64,000 nucleotides of DNA from JAIVGV01 sp032229975. GTDB taxonomy: Bacteria; Acidobacteriota; Blastocatellia; Pyrinomonadales; Pyrinomonadaceae. The translations under genes were made by a program, and so were the position numbers. Every line of letters starts with the position of its first letter. The stretch's first letter is position 1. The notes under the pieces were generated by a model that was not told the origin of the DNA, made no database searches, and saw only the letters and a list, made by a program, of their open reading frames with translations. Shown one piece after another: positions 1 to 8,650 of this stretch. Location: the NCBI GenBank assembly GCA_032229975.1, contig JAVXVG010000045.1, positions 1 through 64,000 on the forward strand, in the 5' to 3' direction.

Positions 1-505
1 TGTGATATTCGAGGCACGGGCGCGGCAGCTTGCCATCAATCTCTATGTCGCAGGTGCGAAGCTGGAACGTGCGGTTGATGAGATCGATTGATCGTCGCGC
101 GAGAGACGCGGGGAGGAACGGACCAAAATACAACGCGCCGTCGCGCTGAATCCTTCGCGTGATCATCACGCGCGGGAAAGGCTCGTTGACGGTGAGCTTC
201 AAGTGCGGGTACTGCTTGTCGTCCTTGAGCATGACGTTGTAGCGCGGCTTGTGCTTCTTGATGAGGTTCGACTCAAGCACCAGCGCTTCGACTTCATTGT
301 CGGTGACGATGAATTCGAGATCGGCAATGCGTTTGACGAGCTGGCGGGTCTTGGTATCGTGCCCGCGCCCCGACTGGAAGTAGGAGCGCACGCGGTTGCG
401 CAAATTCTTCGCCTTGCCGACGTAGATGATCCGGCCCGTGTCATCCTTGTGCAGATAGACGCCGGGCGAAGTCGGCAGATTGGCGAGCTTGTCCTGTAGA
501 GTCAT
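1..505 (-). CDS. uvrC: UvrC, excinuclease ABC subunit C (N-terminal part, cut by window edge)
   Basis: Reading leftward from an ATG at 505 gives about 168 residues of UvrC, the nuclease subunit that makes the incisions on either side of a lesion in nucleotide excision repair with UvrA and UvrB. The protein opens with MTLQDKLANLPTSPGVYLHK and continues with IYVGKAKNLRNRV, the GIY-YIG nuclease domain that makes the 3' incision. It then runs into the conserved KPRYNVMLKDDKQYP segment and reaches CLEYH at the window edge. The UvrB-binding, C-terminal nuclease and HhH domains lie outside the window. The frame is open throughout. A purine-rich GAGGG precedes the ATG. Identity is based on direct translation and is firm. 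Confidence 0.95.
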   Translation of the reverse strand, partial: MTLQDKLANLPTSPGVYLHKDDTGRIIYVGKAKNLRNRVRSYFQSGRGHDTKTRQLVKRIADLEFIVTDNEVEALVLESNLIKKHKPRYNVMLKDDKQYPHLKLTVNEPFPRVMITRRIQRDGALYFGPFLPASLARRSIDLINRTFQLRTCDIEIDGKLPRPCLEYH

Positions 506-596
506 GCCCTCGTGTCGTGCGCGCGAAATTAGGCCGGGGAACTGACTCTACTATAACTCAGAAATTTTGCGGCGACGAAAGCGCGCGGCGAGTGCA

Positions 597-1877
597 TCAA
601 GCGGAGAGCGACTCCTTCACCTTCGGGATTGAGTTGCTCGTTGCGGAGGGCCCGTCAACGTCGTCTCTTTGAAAGCAGATCGCCGCGCGGAAGATGGCGG
701 ACGAAAGCAGCAGCAGCCCCAGACTGACGCAGCCGAGTGAAGTCAGCAGACGGCTCATGTACATCCCGACGACGGTGTTCGTCGTCATCGTGTTGAAGAC
801 GAACGAGAGCACGACGAGAGTGCGAAACGTGCGATCCTTCAGTTGTCGCACGTGCCAGAGATGTACGACGTAGATGTGCGCGGGCAACAGCAGAACGAGG
901 TGCGGGATTTCCGAGACGGGCGTGAAGTTCGGGATCAAACTGAAGACGAAAGCGAAGCCGCCCCACTCGGAGATGAGTTCCGGCGCGCGCCGAAAGCGCA
1001 CGGCGTAGAGACCGATGACGAGTGCGATAGAGAGCATCGCGAGTCGCCCGATGAGGCGGACGATCATTGGCGACAGCTCGACGAGCGTCACGCGATAGAG
1101 TTTTCCGTGATACTCAAAAGCGTCCATGTTCAGAAAGAACCTGTCCGCCTGTGCGCGCAGAGAGATGTTGCCGGTGTTGGCCCAGTTGCCCGTGCCCGAA
1201 TCGTTCGAGCGCGCGATCTTTTCTATCCAGTCGCGATGATAGTCAACGTCGTGCTTCACACCGGCGACGAGCGCGGGCAGCATCACTCCGAGCAGGCCCC
1301 CGAGAAACATTCCAAGTAAAACTTTGCTGCTGCGCCGCGCGAAAAACCAGAAGGCGAACGGCAGCGTCGTCAGTTTCACCACGATTGAAAGCGCTATCAA
1401 TGCGCCTCCACGCACGCGTCGATTTCTAACTAGCCACGTTAAGCCGGCGACGGCCAACGCCATGACGAAGATGTTCGACTGCCCGAAACGCAGATGAAGA
1501 ATGATGAAGCGCGTGGTCAGTAAGGTAGAGAAAAAGCAGACTGTCCAACGCGTTTTGACGGGAAGCGAGAAGAACGGCTGGCCCGTCAGCCCGCTATAGA
1601 ACGCAGCCATGCTCCAGCCGAGCAGCGCGATTGAGGCGAGGGCCCAAAGCACGATGACGGCTTCTATCGGGAGCGGAACTAGAGGGATGTTCAGGAAGGC
1701 GAAGAACGGCGGGTAATAATAGTAGCTGCCGTGCGGGGTCGGTATGAGATAAATATCCTGCCCGTGGAGCAGGAGTCGCGCTGCGCCCACGAACACTTCC
1801 GGGTCGGCGTCGCGACGCCGGATTTGCTGTGCGCAACAAGTGGCGACGACGATTGCGACGAGCCCCGCGACAAGCAA
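597..1877 (-). CDS. GT87-like (DUF2029) integral membrane glycosyltransferase
   Basis: A polytopic membrane protein of about 426 residues. Hydrophobic helices run along the whole length, with an early acidic DADPEVF segment and a YYYYPPFFAF motif typical of the DUF2029/GT87 polyprenyl-phosphate-mannose dependent transferases. These act at the outer face of the cytoplasmic membrane. Substrate and acceptor cannot be read from the sequence. The start is uncertain. The frame stays open further upstream to about residue -30 without an ATG or GTG. The TTG at 1877 is the first usable codon, and an upstream non-ATG start would add a short basic cytoplasmic tail. It stands alone between uvrC and an SDR gene. 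Fold class is fairly sure, family moderately so. Confidence 0.7.
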   Translation of the reverse strand: MLVAGLVAIVVATCCAQQIRRRDADPEVFVGAARLLLHGQDIYLIPTPHGSYYYYPPFFAFLNIPLVPLPIEAVIVLWALASIALLGWSMAAFYSGLTGQPFFSLPVKTRWTVCFFSTLLTTRFIILHLRFGQSNIFVMALAVAGLTWLVRNRRVRGGALIALSIVVKLTTLPFAFWFFARRSSKVLLGMFLGGLLGVMLPALVAGVKHDVDYHRDWIEKIARSNDSGTGNWANTGNISLRAQADRFFLNMDAFEYHGKLYRVTLVELSPMIVRLIGRLAMLSIALVIGLYAVRFRRAPELISEWGGFAFVFSLIPNFTPVSEIPHLVLLLPAHIYVVHLWHVRQLKDRTFRTLVVLSFVFNTMTTNTVVGMYMSRLLTSLGCVSLGLLLLSSAIFRAAICFQRDDVDGPSATSNSIPKVKESLSA

Positions 1878-2011
1878 TCTGTAAAGAGGTAGTCGCCGAA
1901 AGAATTTATCGCCCGTCAGGAGGTGGCCCGTCGCTTTCTCTATCGAGATCGTTAAAGCGTCCGTTCGCAGAGAGCGAATCTACCAGAGCGTTTTGTTCGG
2001 CTCAAATAATC

Positions 2012-2749
2012 TCACAGACGATCCAGACGCCCGCCGTCAACGCGCACGGATGCGCCTTGCACGAACCGTGCATCGTCGGAAGCGAGATAGGCGATGACGG
2101 CGGCAACATCTTCCGCGCGCCCCACGTCGGCCCTATCGATCTTCTCTTCGCCGCTCTTGACGTTCGGATTGTCCCAGAGCATCGGCGTGTCAACCGCGCC
2201 GGGAAGGATCGCGTTGACGCGTATGCCTTTCGGTTTGCCTTCGAGCGCGGCGGAGCGCGTGAGGGAGAGCAGGGCCGCCTTCGCTGCGGCGTAAGAGGCA
2301 ACGAGCGGCTCTGTCTCTTCGGCGTGGATGCTTGAGACGTTGACGATTGCGCCGCCGGGTTTCATGTTCAGAAACGCTTGCTTGGTGAAGTAGAACGCGC
2401 CGACGAGATCGACGCTCAAGATGCGCAGCCAGTCTTCGCCGGTCGTCTCCGTGATCGATTTGAAGATCATCAACCCCGCGTTGTTGACGACGACATCGAG
2501 GCGACCGAAGCGACTGATCGCACCCGCGACCGTCGCCGCGACCTGCTCCTCTTTCGACACGTCGCACGCGCTTGCCCACACGTCCGGCGCACCAGCCGCG
2601 CGCACTTCGTCCGCCGCCGCGCGCGCCTTCTCTTCGTTCATGTCAGCAATGACGACGCGCGCACCCTCCGATCCGAGTCGCTTCGCCGTCGCGAGTCCGA
2701 TGCCGCTCGCCGCGCCAGTGATGATGGACACCTTGTCCGTGAATCTCAA
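2012..2749 (-). CDS. SDR-family NAD(P)-dependent oxidoreductase
   Basis: A classical short-chain dehydrogenase of 245 residues, the usual length. The cofactor motif TGAASGIG is at residues 11-18, NNAG at 89-92, and the catalytic Ser140, Tyr153 and Lys157 (YAAAK) are all present. The C-terminus has the usual PGAVDTPM loop and ends VRVDGGRLDRL. It should reduce or oxidise a small alcohol or ketone with NAD(P). The substrate is unknown. Its ATG overlaps the last four bases of the upstream glycoside hydrolase gene (ATGA at 2746-2749), so the two are probably translationally coupled. A sugar or sugar-derived substrate is possible on that basis, but this is only inference. Confidence 0.9.
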   Translation of the reverse strand: MRFTDKVSIITGAASGIGLATAKRLGSEGARVVIADMNEEKARAAADEVRAAGAPDVWASACDVSKEEQVAATVAGAISRFGRLDVVVNNAGLMIFKSITETTGEDWLRILSVDLVGAFYFTKQAFLNMKPGGAIVNVSSIHAEETEPLVASYAAAKAALLSLTRSAALEGKPKGIRVNAILPGAVDTPMLWDNPNVKSGEEKIDRADVGRAEDVAAVIAYLASDDARFVQGASVRVDGGRLDRL

Positions 2750-4092
2750 CGCCTGCCCCCTTCCGCCTCAGCGTTGGCGGGCGCGGTCGGCGTCGTGGAC
2801 ACATCATCTTTCGCCTGCGCCGCGCTTCGCTGTTGTGCACTCTCATCATCATCATCGTCGCCCGGCATCACGACCGGAACTTTCAGACAGACACTCATCG
2901 TCGGCAGCACGTCGCGCCAGTCCGCGATCATCTGCTTATAGGCGCGACCGACGGGACGAATCTTTCTGTCGAGATCGTAGAGACCGAGCGGGTTGACGCG
3001 GTTGTTCTCTTCGCGTAGCGCAGTGTCCCAGTCGATCTGATCCGTGAGCGAGTACCACGTGAAGCCGACAACAGGGATGCCATCGTTGCGCACGCGCAGC
3101 ACGTTGGCCCATTCCTTCCAGAGCCAGCGCACGGCTTCGTCGCCCTCCGGCCCTTGCTGGATGTTCGTCTCGGTGTGCATTACGGGCAGGCGATAGCGGT
3201 CATAATACTGCCAAGTGATCTCGGCGTAGCCGAATATCTCGCCCGCCGCGCGCGTCGAGCCGTCCGTCGAGACGCGATGCTCGTTCGTGATGTAGTAGTC
3301 GTTGCCCATGATGCAATGATGCTTCAAGGTGTTGTCGAGAAAGAAGTGATACTCGTCGCGCGTCATGCCGTTGTCCAACAGATACTCGTACATCTCCGAC
3401 TCGACGCGGCGACCGTAGTTGAGATCGAGCGAGAGGAATCTCTCGCAGTTCATGATCTCGGCGGGCTTGATCGCGTCTGGACTATCGGCGTGAAAAAACT
3501 CCGACGACTCGCTCTGGATGAAGATCGCATCGGGCCTGACTTCGAGTATGGCCCGCATGGCTAGCACGTTCGCCTTGACGATGTGCTTCAACGCGTTGAC
3601 AAACGCTCGCTCGCTCGACAACTGTTCGTTCCACCAGCCGTAGCGCGCGGAGAAGGTGGCGCAGATGTACATCTCGTTGACGGGCGTGTAGAGCTGCACC
3701 CACGGGAAGCGTTCGGCGAAGGCGCGCGCGTATGAAGCGAAGTGTGCGGGGAAGTCTGGATTCTGAAAGTTGCCGATCCAGTCGGGCACGCCGAAGTGAC
3801 AGAGATCGACGATGGGCACAATGCCCATCTCGCGCATCGCGGCGAACGCCTGATCGGCGAACGACCAGTCGAAGCGATTCGGGCCAGTGAAGGTGCGATG
3901 TAGCGGGACGCCGTAGCGCAGGAACGTGATGCCCATCTCGCGCACCAGTTCGAAGTCCTCGCGCCAGCGCGCGTAGTGGCCGCAACGCTCCATCTCATCG
4001 ACGCGAAGGCGGCCCTGCTTGATCGTCGGCGCGCTGTTCTCGATGCCGGTGGCGAACATGAACGCCGGAGGTGTCTCGTGCCCGTTTCTCAT
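2746..4092 (-). CDS. Glycoside hydrolase family 1-like protein
   Basis: A (beta/alpha)8-barrel hydrolase of about 448 residues from the ATG at 4092; a GTG 14 codons earlier (4134) is also open. The acid/base glutamate sits in TPVNE at residue 140 and the likely nucleophile in MHTETN at residue 308, the two-glutamate layout of clan GH-A. PVVGFTWYSLTDQIDW matches the GH1 aglycone-side strand. The protein looks like the beta-glucosidase-like domain that is often fused to RmlD-type reductases, here without the reductase. The last ~50 residues form an acidic, Ala/Thr-rich tail (MPGDDDDDESAQQ) that is probably disordered. No signal peptide is seen, so a cytoplasmic location is likely. Coupled by a 4-base overlap to the SDR gene downstream. 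Confidence 0.8.
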   Translation of the reverse strand: MRNGHETPPAFMFATGIENSAPTIKQGRLRVDEMERCGHYARWREDFELVREMGITFLRYGVPLHRTFTGPNRFDWSFADQAFAAMREMGIVPIVDLCHFGVPDWIGNFQNPDFPAHFASYARAFAERFPWVQLYTPVNEMYICATFSARYGWWNEQLSSERAFVNALKHIVKANVLAMRAILEVRPDAIFIQSESSEFFHADSPDAIKPAEIMNCERFLSLDLNYGRRVESEMYEYLLDNGMTRDEYHFFLDNTLKHHCIMGNDYYITNEHRVSTDGSTRAAGEIFGYAEITWQYYDRYRLPVMHTETNIQQGPEGDEAVRWLWKEWANVLRVRNDGIPVVGFTWYSLTDQIDWDTALREENNRVNPLGLYDLDRKIRPVGRAYKQMIADWRDVLPTMSVCLKVPVVMPGDDDDDESAQQRSAAQAKDDVSTTPTAPANAEAEGGRR

Positions 4093-4227
4093 CGCTTCAC
4101 AACAAACTGTTGTCCAATGTCGGCTAACTCTCACTCGAACGCGCGCGGCGGCGAGTGATAGTCTCGGACGATCTCAATCGTGGGAACGTTCGTGAGAATA
4201 AGGTAGGAAGGCTTCTCGTCGCAAAGT

Positions 4228-4274
4228 GAAAGGCGCGAGCCGCACGTCGGAAGCGTGTGCGGCTCGCGCCTTTC
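4228..4274 (-). terminator. 18-bp perfect hairpin downstream of the radical SAM gene
   Basis: Bases 4228-4245 and 4257-4274 are perfectly complementary over 18 bp, with an 11-base loop. The stem is GC-rich in the middle and ends in A/T at its tips, so it can work on either strand. It lies 20 bases past the stop of the leftward radical SAM gene and before the leftward GH1 gene, the expected place for an intrinsic terminator. Confidence 0.75.
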
Positions 4275-4293
4275 GTCGGAGCAGGTGCGCTTG

Positions 4294-5847
4294 TCAGACC
4301 GGAGGCGCGGCGGTGAGTTTGACCTTCTGACCACGGCGCGCGGCGCGGAATTTACCCGTGCCTTCCCTGACGAGGCTATAGAGCGTGCGACGGTTCTCGA
4401 AGATCAGTTTCATCCACGCTCTCTTGCCCATCTGCGGGAAGTAGATCCCGTGGAAGAAGAGTCGCGCGATTAGGTGGCCCGCGCGATACTGAAACGATCT
4501 ATCCGCGAGCGACTCGACTACCTGCGCGTTCCGCTCCGGGCTATAAGACAACTCCCACGCGAGCTTGGTCTCCTGCCGCGCCTCTTCAATCGTCATCTTC
4601 AAAGGCGCGTGCGCCATGACGAAGGGCGCGAAGTCGAGCCAGTGTTTCGGTCGCGCGAGTCGTCCGGCCTTTTCCAGACGGTCGTAGAGCGGTGTGGCGG
4701 GAAACGGCGTGAGCTGGCCGAAGACGGGCAGGCCGGGGGGCCACGAACGTATCTCGCGCAGCGTTCTCTCGGCGACGCCCGTCGTATCGTTGTCCATGCC
4801 GAAGATGAATGAAGTGATCGCGTAGATGTCTCGACGCGCGAGGCGGTCTAACACGACGCCGTACTCGCCCGGCTTGCTGAAGTTCTTGTTCACGTCAGCC
4901 ATGTTCGCCGGATCGATGGACTCCATGCCGATGAAAACCCACTTGCCGCCCGACTCGGCGATGAGATCGACGAGCTCTTCATCGCGCAAAAGGTTCGCGC
5001 TGATCTGCGCGACCCACGGCAGTTGCGCGTCAGCCGCGATGATGTCTCGCAACAGCGACTTCGTGCGCTTGACGTTGATGGCGAGGTTGTCGTCGATGAA
5101 GAAGACGGCGATCTGACCGCGCTCGCGCTTGGCGCGCTCTTTGAGTCGGAGCAGTTCCTCGATGACAGACTCGTTCGTGCGGAAGCGGATCGAATCGCCG
5201 AAGAATCCGGTGACGGTGCAGAACTCGCAACCGTAAGGACACCCGCGACCCGTCTCAATCGGCACGACGTGGAACGAGCCCCAACCGGCCCCGAGTTTGC
5301 CCAAGACCGGCTTCAGGAATTTGGGGACGAGGCTGAACTGTTCGATGGGCAGCGTCTCCCAAGGGATGTGCGGGTAAGGTTGCAGCGTCGGCTTCTTGTC
5401 TAGGCCCTTTGCGTCGCGCTCCGGCTGATAGACTTCCTTCAAACGCCCTTGCGCTGCGTCCTCGACGATCAAGTGCCACGTCTCGTCAGCCTCGCCCAGA
5501 GCGACGGCGTCGGCGTGGCGCGGTTCACCATCGCGACCCAGAGCTTCGTCGGGACATTCTGTGACGTGTGGGCCACCCATCACGACTTTGATCCCCGCAG
5601 CTCTGAACGCATCGGCGAAACGGTAGGCACGCGCGACCATGCGCGTCATCGCACCGATGCCGACGAGCCCGATGCCCTGTTCGCGCGCGTATTGCACCAA
5701 CTCGTCTTCGGTCATCGCACGCGCGTTGCCGTCGATCAGGATCACTTCATGTTCGGGCGGCGTGAGAGCTTGCAGCAGGAACATCCAGAGGTGCGGCATG
5801 AAGTTGCGCGTCACGCCGTTGTCAGGGTTATAGAGCAGGATTTTCAT
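4294..5847 (-). CDS. B12-binding-domain radical SAM protein
   Basis: A 517-residue class B-type radical SAM enzyme. The N-terminal ~150 residues form a Rossmann-like cobalamin-binding domain (MKILLYNPDN, VVMGGPHVTECP). The radical SAM cluster cysteines are Cys203, Cys207 and Cys210 in GCPYGCEFC, the CxxxCxxC motif that holds the 4Fe-4S cluster. The C-terminal part, after FIFGMDNDT, resembles the DUF4070 region found in many of these proteins. The family includes methylases and the hopanoid-pathway enzymes, but the substrate cannot be assigned here. The ATG at 5847 was chosen over one at 5871 because AAGG lies at good spacing before it and it starts exactly at the B12-domain beta strand. It appears monocistronic. 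Confidence 0.85.
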   Translation of the reverse strand: MKILLYNPDNGVTRNFMPHLWMFLLQALTPPEHEVILIDGNARAMTEDELVQYAREQGIGLVGIGAMTRMVARAYRFADAFRAAGIKVVMGGPHVTECPDEALGRDGEPRHADAVALGEADETWHLIVEDAAQGRLKEVYQPERDAKGLDKKPTLQPYPHIPWETLPIEQFSLVPKFLKPVLGKLGAGWGSFHVVPIETGRGCPYGCEFCTVTGFFGDSIRFRTNESVIEELLRLKERAKRERGQIAVFFIDDNLAINVKRTKSLLRDIIAADAQLPWVAQISANLLRDEELVDLIAESGGKWVFIGMESIDPANMADVNKNFSKPGEYGVVLDRLARRDIYAITSFIFGMDNDTTGVAERTLREIRSWPPGLPVFGQLTPFPATPLYDRLEKAGRLARPKHWLDFAPFVMAHAPLKMTIEEARQETKLAWELSYSPERNAQVVESLADRSFQYRAGHLIARLFFHGIYFPQMGKRAWMKLIFENRRTLYSLVREGTGKFRAARRGQKVKLTAAPPV

Positions 5848-6030
5848 AAATACCTTGTGCCGGGTTGCCAATAGTGAAAAGGATTAGCGATCTGCGTGCT
5901 CGCCGGAGGGAAACAACGACGGCGCGAGGAGGAGCGGGGGCTCGATCCGGATGCGGCACGAGAGTCGTTCAACGGGAGTATAACATGACTGTGCATTGAC
6001 ACATATTGTCGCCTTGACGACGGCGACGCT

Positions 6031-6810
6031 TCAGCCGAAGCGCACGGTGAGCATCGAGATCGAGCCGCCATCGAAGCCTTCGACGGGGAAACTGACGCGC
6101 TCGCCTTCCCTGCGCGCGCCCATGATGTAGAGCAGCGGCAGGTAGTGGTCGGGAGTGGGGGCTGACAGTGTGGCGTCGCGACCGAGAGACTCATAGTTGA
6201 TGAGCGGCTCATGATCATTCGCTTCGAGCAACCCGCGCGCGCGATCCTCGAAGCGCACGGCCCAGTCGAGCGGCTCGACCGCATGACGACCCCACGCGTA
6301 GGCGTGCAGGTTGTGCACGATGTTGCCGCTGCCGACGATCAAGACCCCTTCTTCGCGCAGCGACGCGAGTTGTTTTCCGAGTTCGTAGTGGAATGCAGCA
6401 GGTTGTGTCTCGTCGATGCTCAGTTGAACCACTGGCACGTCAGCCTCTGCGAAGACGTGGCAGAGCACAGACCATGCGCCGTGATCGAGACCCCATCCAT
6501 GATCGGCTTCAACCTTAACGGGCGCGAGCGCATCCTGCAAGCGGCGCGCGAGCGCGGGCGAGCCCGGCGCGGGATATTGAACCTCGTAAAGCTCGCGCGG
6601 GAAGCCGCCGAAGTCGTGGATGGTGCGCGGCGTGGCTTGCGCCGTGACGAGCGTCGCGGGCAGATACCAGTGTGCCGAGATGCAGACGACGGCCTTCGGT
6701 CGAGGGAGCGACGCGCCGATGGCCGCCCAGTTTTCCGTCCACTCGTTGCGCGCGAGCGCATTCATCGGATTGCCGTGTCCGAAGAAGATCGCGGGCATGA
6801 TCTCTGTCAT
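6031..6810 (-). CDS. ygiD: 4,5-DOPA dioxygenase extradiol-type protein (LigB/YgiD family)
   Basis: About 259 residues of a class III extradiol dioxygenase. FFGHGNPMNAL holds the first metal-binding histidine, and SAHW, HDFGGF, the GWGLDHGAW stretch and GSGNIVHNLH carry the other conserved His residues of the YgiD family. The enzyme uses a non-haem metal to open catechol-type rings of the DOPA kind; the native substrate in bacteria is not settled. The start at 6810 (MTEIMPAIFFGHG) has GGAG eight bases upstream and fits the family's N-terminus. The next gene rightward is a divergent MerR regulator, so the dioxygenase could be one of its targets, although no matching operator was found on this side. 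Confidence 0.88.
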   Translation of the reverse strand: MTEIMPAIFFGHGNPMNALARNEWTENWAAIGASLPRPKAVVCISAHWYLPATLVTAQATPRTIHDFGGFPRELYEVQYPAPGSPALARRLQDALAPVKVEADHGWGLDHGAWSVLCHVFAEADVPVVQLSIDETQPAAFHYELGKQLASLREEGVLIVGSGNIVHNLHAYAWGRHAVEPLDWAVRFEDRARGLLEANDHEPLINYESLGRDATLSAPTPDHYLPLLYIMGARREGERVSFPVEGFDGGSISMLTVRFG

Positions 6811-6996
6811 GCTAAATGCTCCGACTCTCGCGGGCTCGCGGGCGGTCTTCAATGCCGCACTCACCGTCCTCGCTGCCCTGCTGAGTTGAACTTGTCTGTG
6901 TGAGTCGATTCTATAATGATTTTCGGTTGGGGGCTATTCGAGTCGGCGTCGGCACATTGTTAGTTTACGTCTTTCATCGCCGCGCGAAAAAACTGC

Positions 6997-7027
6997 TTGA
7001 CCCTGACGCTGCGTCAGGCTTTAGGAT
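6997..7027 (+). promoter_or_regulatory. MerR-type promoter with 19-bp spacer and palindromic operator
   Basis: A -35 box TTGACC (6997-7002) and a -10-like TAGGAT (7022-7027) are separated by 19 bases, longer than the normal 17. The spacer carries a perfect 8-1-8 palindrome, CCTGACGC-T-GCGTCAGG, at 7002-7018. Over-long spacers with a centred dyad are the hallmark of promoters that MerR-family activators remodel. It lies directly ahead of the MerR/TipAS gene, which suggests autoregulation. Seen directly; the regulatory role is inferred. Confidence 0.65.
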
Positions 7028-7053
7028 GCGGGGCGTGGGAGGAGGAAGTGGGT

Positions 7054-7818
7054 TTGAACGAGGCGGACGAGAAATTGTATCGCGCAAGTGAGTTCGCACG
7101 CGCGGCGGGCGTGACGGTGCGTGCGCTGCACCACTACGACCGTCTGGGCCTGTTGAAGCCGACGCGTCGCACGTCAGCCGGTTATCGTCTGTACGGCGAT
7201 CAGGACTTCGCGCGACTTCAGCAGATCGTGACGCTCAAGTTCGTCGGCTTCTCACTCAAACAGATCAAGGACGTGCTCGCGCGCGACTCGCGCGATCTCG
7301 CGGCGACGCTCCGACTCCAACGAATGATCCTACAGGAGAAGGGCCGACAGGTGGCGAGCGCGGTGCGTGCCGTCGAGGAAGCCGAGCGGCTGATCTCGGA
7401 AGGCGCAGAGCCGCGTCGCGAGGCGTTCGCAAAAATAATCGAGGTGATCGAAATGCAGAACAACATGGACTGGTCGAAGAAGTTTTACTCAGAGGAGGCA
7501 CAAGCCAAGATCGCCGAGCGGCAGCAGACGATCCCGCGCGAAGTGATCGAGCAGGGCCAGCGCGACTGGGCGGCCCTCATCACGGAGGTCGAGGCGGCGG
7601 TCAAAGAAGGCATCGAGCCTTCGAGCGAGCGCGCACAAGGGTTGGCCGCGCGCTGGTCTGAGCTGCTGCGTGGCTTCACGGGCGGCGACCCGGAAATCCA
7701 GAAGGGCCTGAACAAGATGCACACCGACCCCGAATGGGTGGCGCGCTTCCCACGACCTTACAGCGACGAAGCCGCCGCGTTCATTCATCAAGCGATGGGC
7801 TCGTGCAAGACGGACTGA
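7054..7818 (+). CDS. MerR-family regulator with TipAS ligand-binding domain
   Basis: A 254-residue regulator. Residues ~4-75 form the MerR winged helix (YRASEFARAAGVTVRALHHY, then LKPTRRTSAGYRLY). A coiled-coil dimerisation helix follows. The last ~110 residues (from MDWSKKFYSEEAQ) match the TipAS domain, which in TipA binds thiopeptide and other multidrug ligands and switches the regulator on. The TTG at 7054 is the likely start. GGAGG lies seven bases upstream, and the earlier in-frame TTG at 6997 is the -35 box of the gene's own promoter. Ligand-dependent autoregulation is expected. A strong hairpin follows the gene. Candidate targets nearby are the divergent dioxygenase and the PfkB gene, without direct evidence. 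Confidence 0.88.
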   Translation: MNEADEKLYRASEFARAAGVTVRALHHYDRLGLLKPTRRTSAGYRLYGDQDFARLQQIVTLKFVGFSLKQIKDVLARDSRDLAATLRLQRMILQEKGRQVASAVRAVEEAERLISEGAEPRREAFAKIIEVIEMQNNMDWSKKFYSEEAQAKIAERQQTIPREVIEQGQRDWAALITEVEAAVKEGIEPSSERAQGLAARWSELLRGFTGGDPEIQKGLNKMHTDPEWVARFPRPYSDEAAAFIHQAMGSCKTD

Positions 7819-7848
7819 CGGAACAGACGCGATCCGTACGCGATCAAA

Positions 7849-7980
7849 GTAGGGGCAGGGCTTGTCCCTGCCCTTCGCTCGTCAGCGCGAAACGGAGAAG
7901 CGCGATCATTCGGGCTGGAGTGATCGCGCTTCTTGTTTAGAGACCTTGCGGTCGGGGGCAGGGACAAGCCCTGCCCCTAC
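7849..7980. repeat. Pair of identical 25-bp inverted repeats, each itself a hairpin
   Basis: The 25 bases at 7849-7873 recur exactly, inverted, at 7956-7980. Each copy is also self-complementary (GGGCAGGG-cttgt-CCCTGCCC), so they can fold separately or pair with each other across 82 bases that contain the regulator's terminator. GC-rich palindromes of this sort occur as dispersed intergenic repeats in many bacteria. Confidence 0.7.
7896..7933 (+). terminator. Terminator hairpin of the MerR/TipAS gene
   Basis: A 13-bp perfect stem (7896-7908 with 7921-7933) around a 12-base loop, followed by TGTTTAG. It lies 78 bases past the regulator's stop codon, between the two copies of the 25-bp inverted repeat. 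Confidence 0.65.
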
Positions 7981-7989
7981 AAATTTTTC

Positions 7990-8385
7990 TCACTCCTTCT
8001 TCGACGGGTCTAACACATAAGCGGTCTGGTTCGCCGTCAAGACGAAGAGGCGTTTGCCGTCGTCGCTGAAGCGTGCGAGGGAGATGGCGGCGGGGAAGGT
8101 GTAGGTGTCGCGCTTGCTTCACGACGCGTTCGCCGGCGCGTCGCAGGTAGGTGAGCAGTTCCGCGTCGTCGATGACGCGAAAATTTTTCTGCACCTGCTC
8201 GGCGATGGCATCGCCCAAGTCCATGTCCTGTTGCGGCGTGAAGATGTTCTGACCGGCGACGGGCGCGGGCGGCTGCGGCGGCTGACAGGGTTGCTGCGCG
8301 CGCAACTCAGGCGCGACAATGGCGCACGCCGACGCGACGACGAGCGCGCCGAAAAAGTTTTTGAGTCTCAGGGCTGTGAAGATCA
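7990..8385 (-). pseudogene. Decayed M48-type peptidase gene joined to a beta-propeller-like 3' end
   Basis: Leftward, bases from about 8385 encode a signal-peptide-like stretch (LKNFFGALVVASACAIV) and then NIFTPQQDMDLGDAIAEQ and a run ending LRRAGERVVKQA. This matches the N-terminus of exported M48 metallopeptidases of acidobacteria. No HExxH motif follows. At about 8100 the frame shifts, and another frame reads ISLARFSDDGKRLFVLTAN and ends YVLDPSKKE at 7990. That piece resembles a WD40/PQQ-like propeller end. No good start codon precedes the signal peptide. The simplest reading is a large internal deletion plus frameshift in one gene, or fusion of two remnants. Not expected to make an active enzyme. 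Confidence 0.65.
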
Positions 8386-8538
8386 GACTTTCGAGATCGT
8401 GAGAACCGGACGCGCGAGCGGACGCGCTTCGATGCGACGACTTGCGGGGTGTGCCAGCTCTCGGCGGGGTTGAAACCGAAACTCTCACGCGACGGGAGCA
8501 GAGAGCGAGGACGTTTGCGACGCGAGATGTTAACAGAT

Positions 8539-8645
8539 CGAACGATGAAGTAGAAACAATGAAAGGAGAACGATAAGCGAGGAACGATGAAGTGAAGACA
8601 TGTTGCTCTTACTTCATCATTCATCATTCCTACTTCATCATTTCC
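8539..8645. repeat. Heptanucleotide-repeat hairpin, copy 1
   Basis: The left arm carries repeated GAACGATGAAG-like units (8539-8597). The right arm carries the complement as 7-bp tandem units TTCATCA-TTCATCA-TTCC and CTTCATCATTTCC (8611-8645). The arms can pair into a long imperfect hairpin. It fills the space before the PfkB gene, whose ATG is six bases past it. It belongs to a family of six such elements between 8.5 and 31 kb. Confidence 0.7.
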
Positions 8646-8650
8646 TAACG

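Noticed and set aside
203..499. Rightward 98-aa ORF at the left edge
   Set aside because: The opposite strand encodes unmistakable UvrC with the GIY-YIG motif; the rightward frame is a GC-rich shadow.
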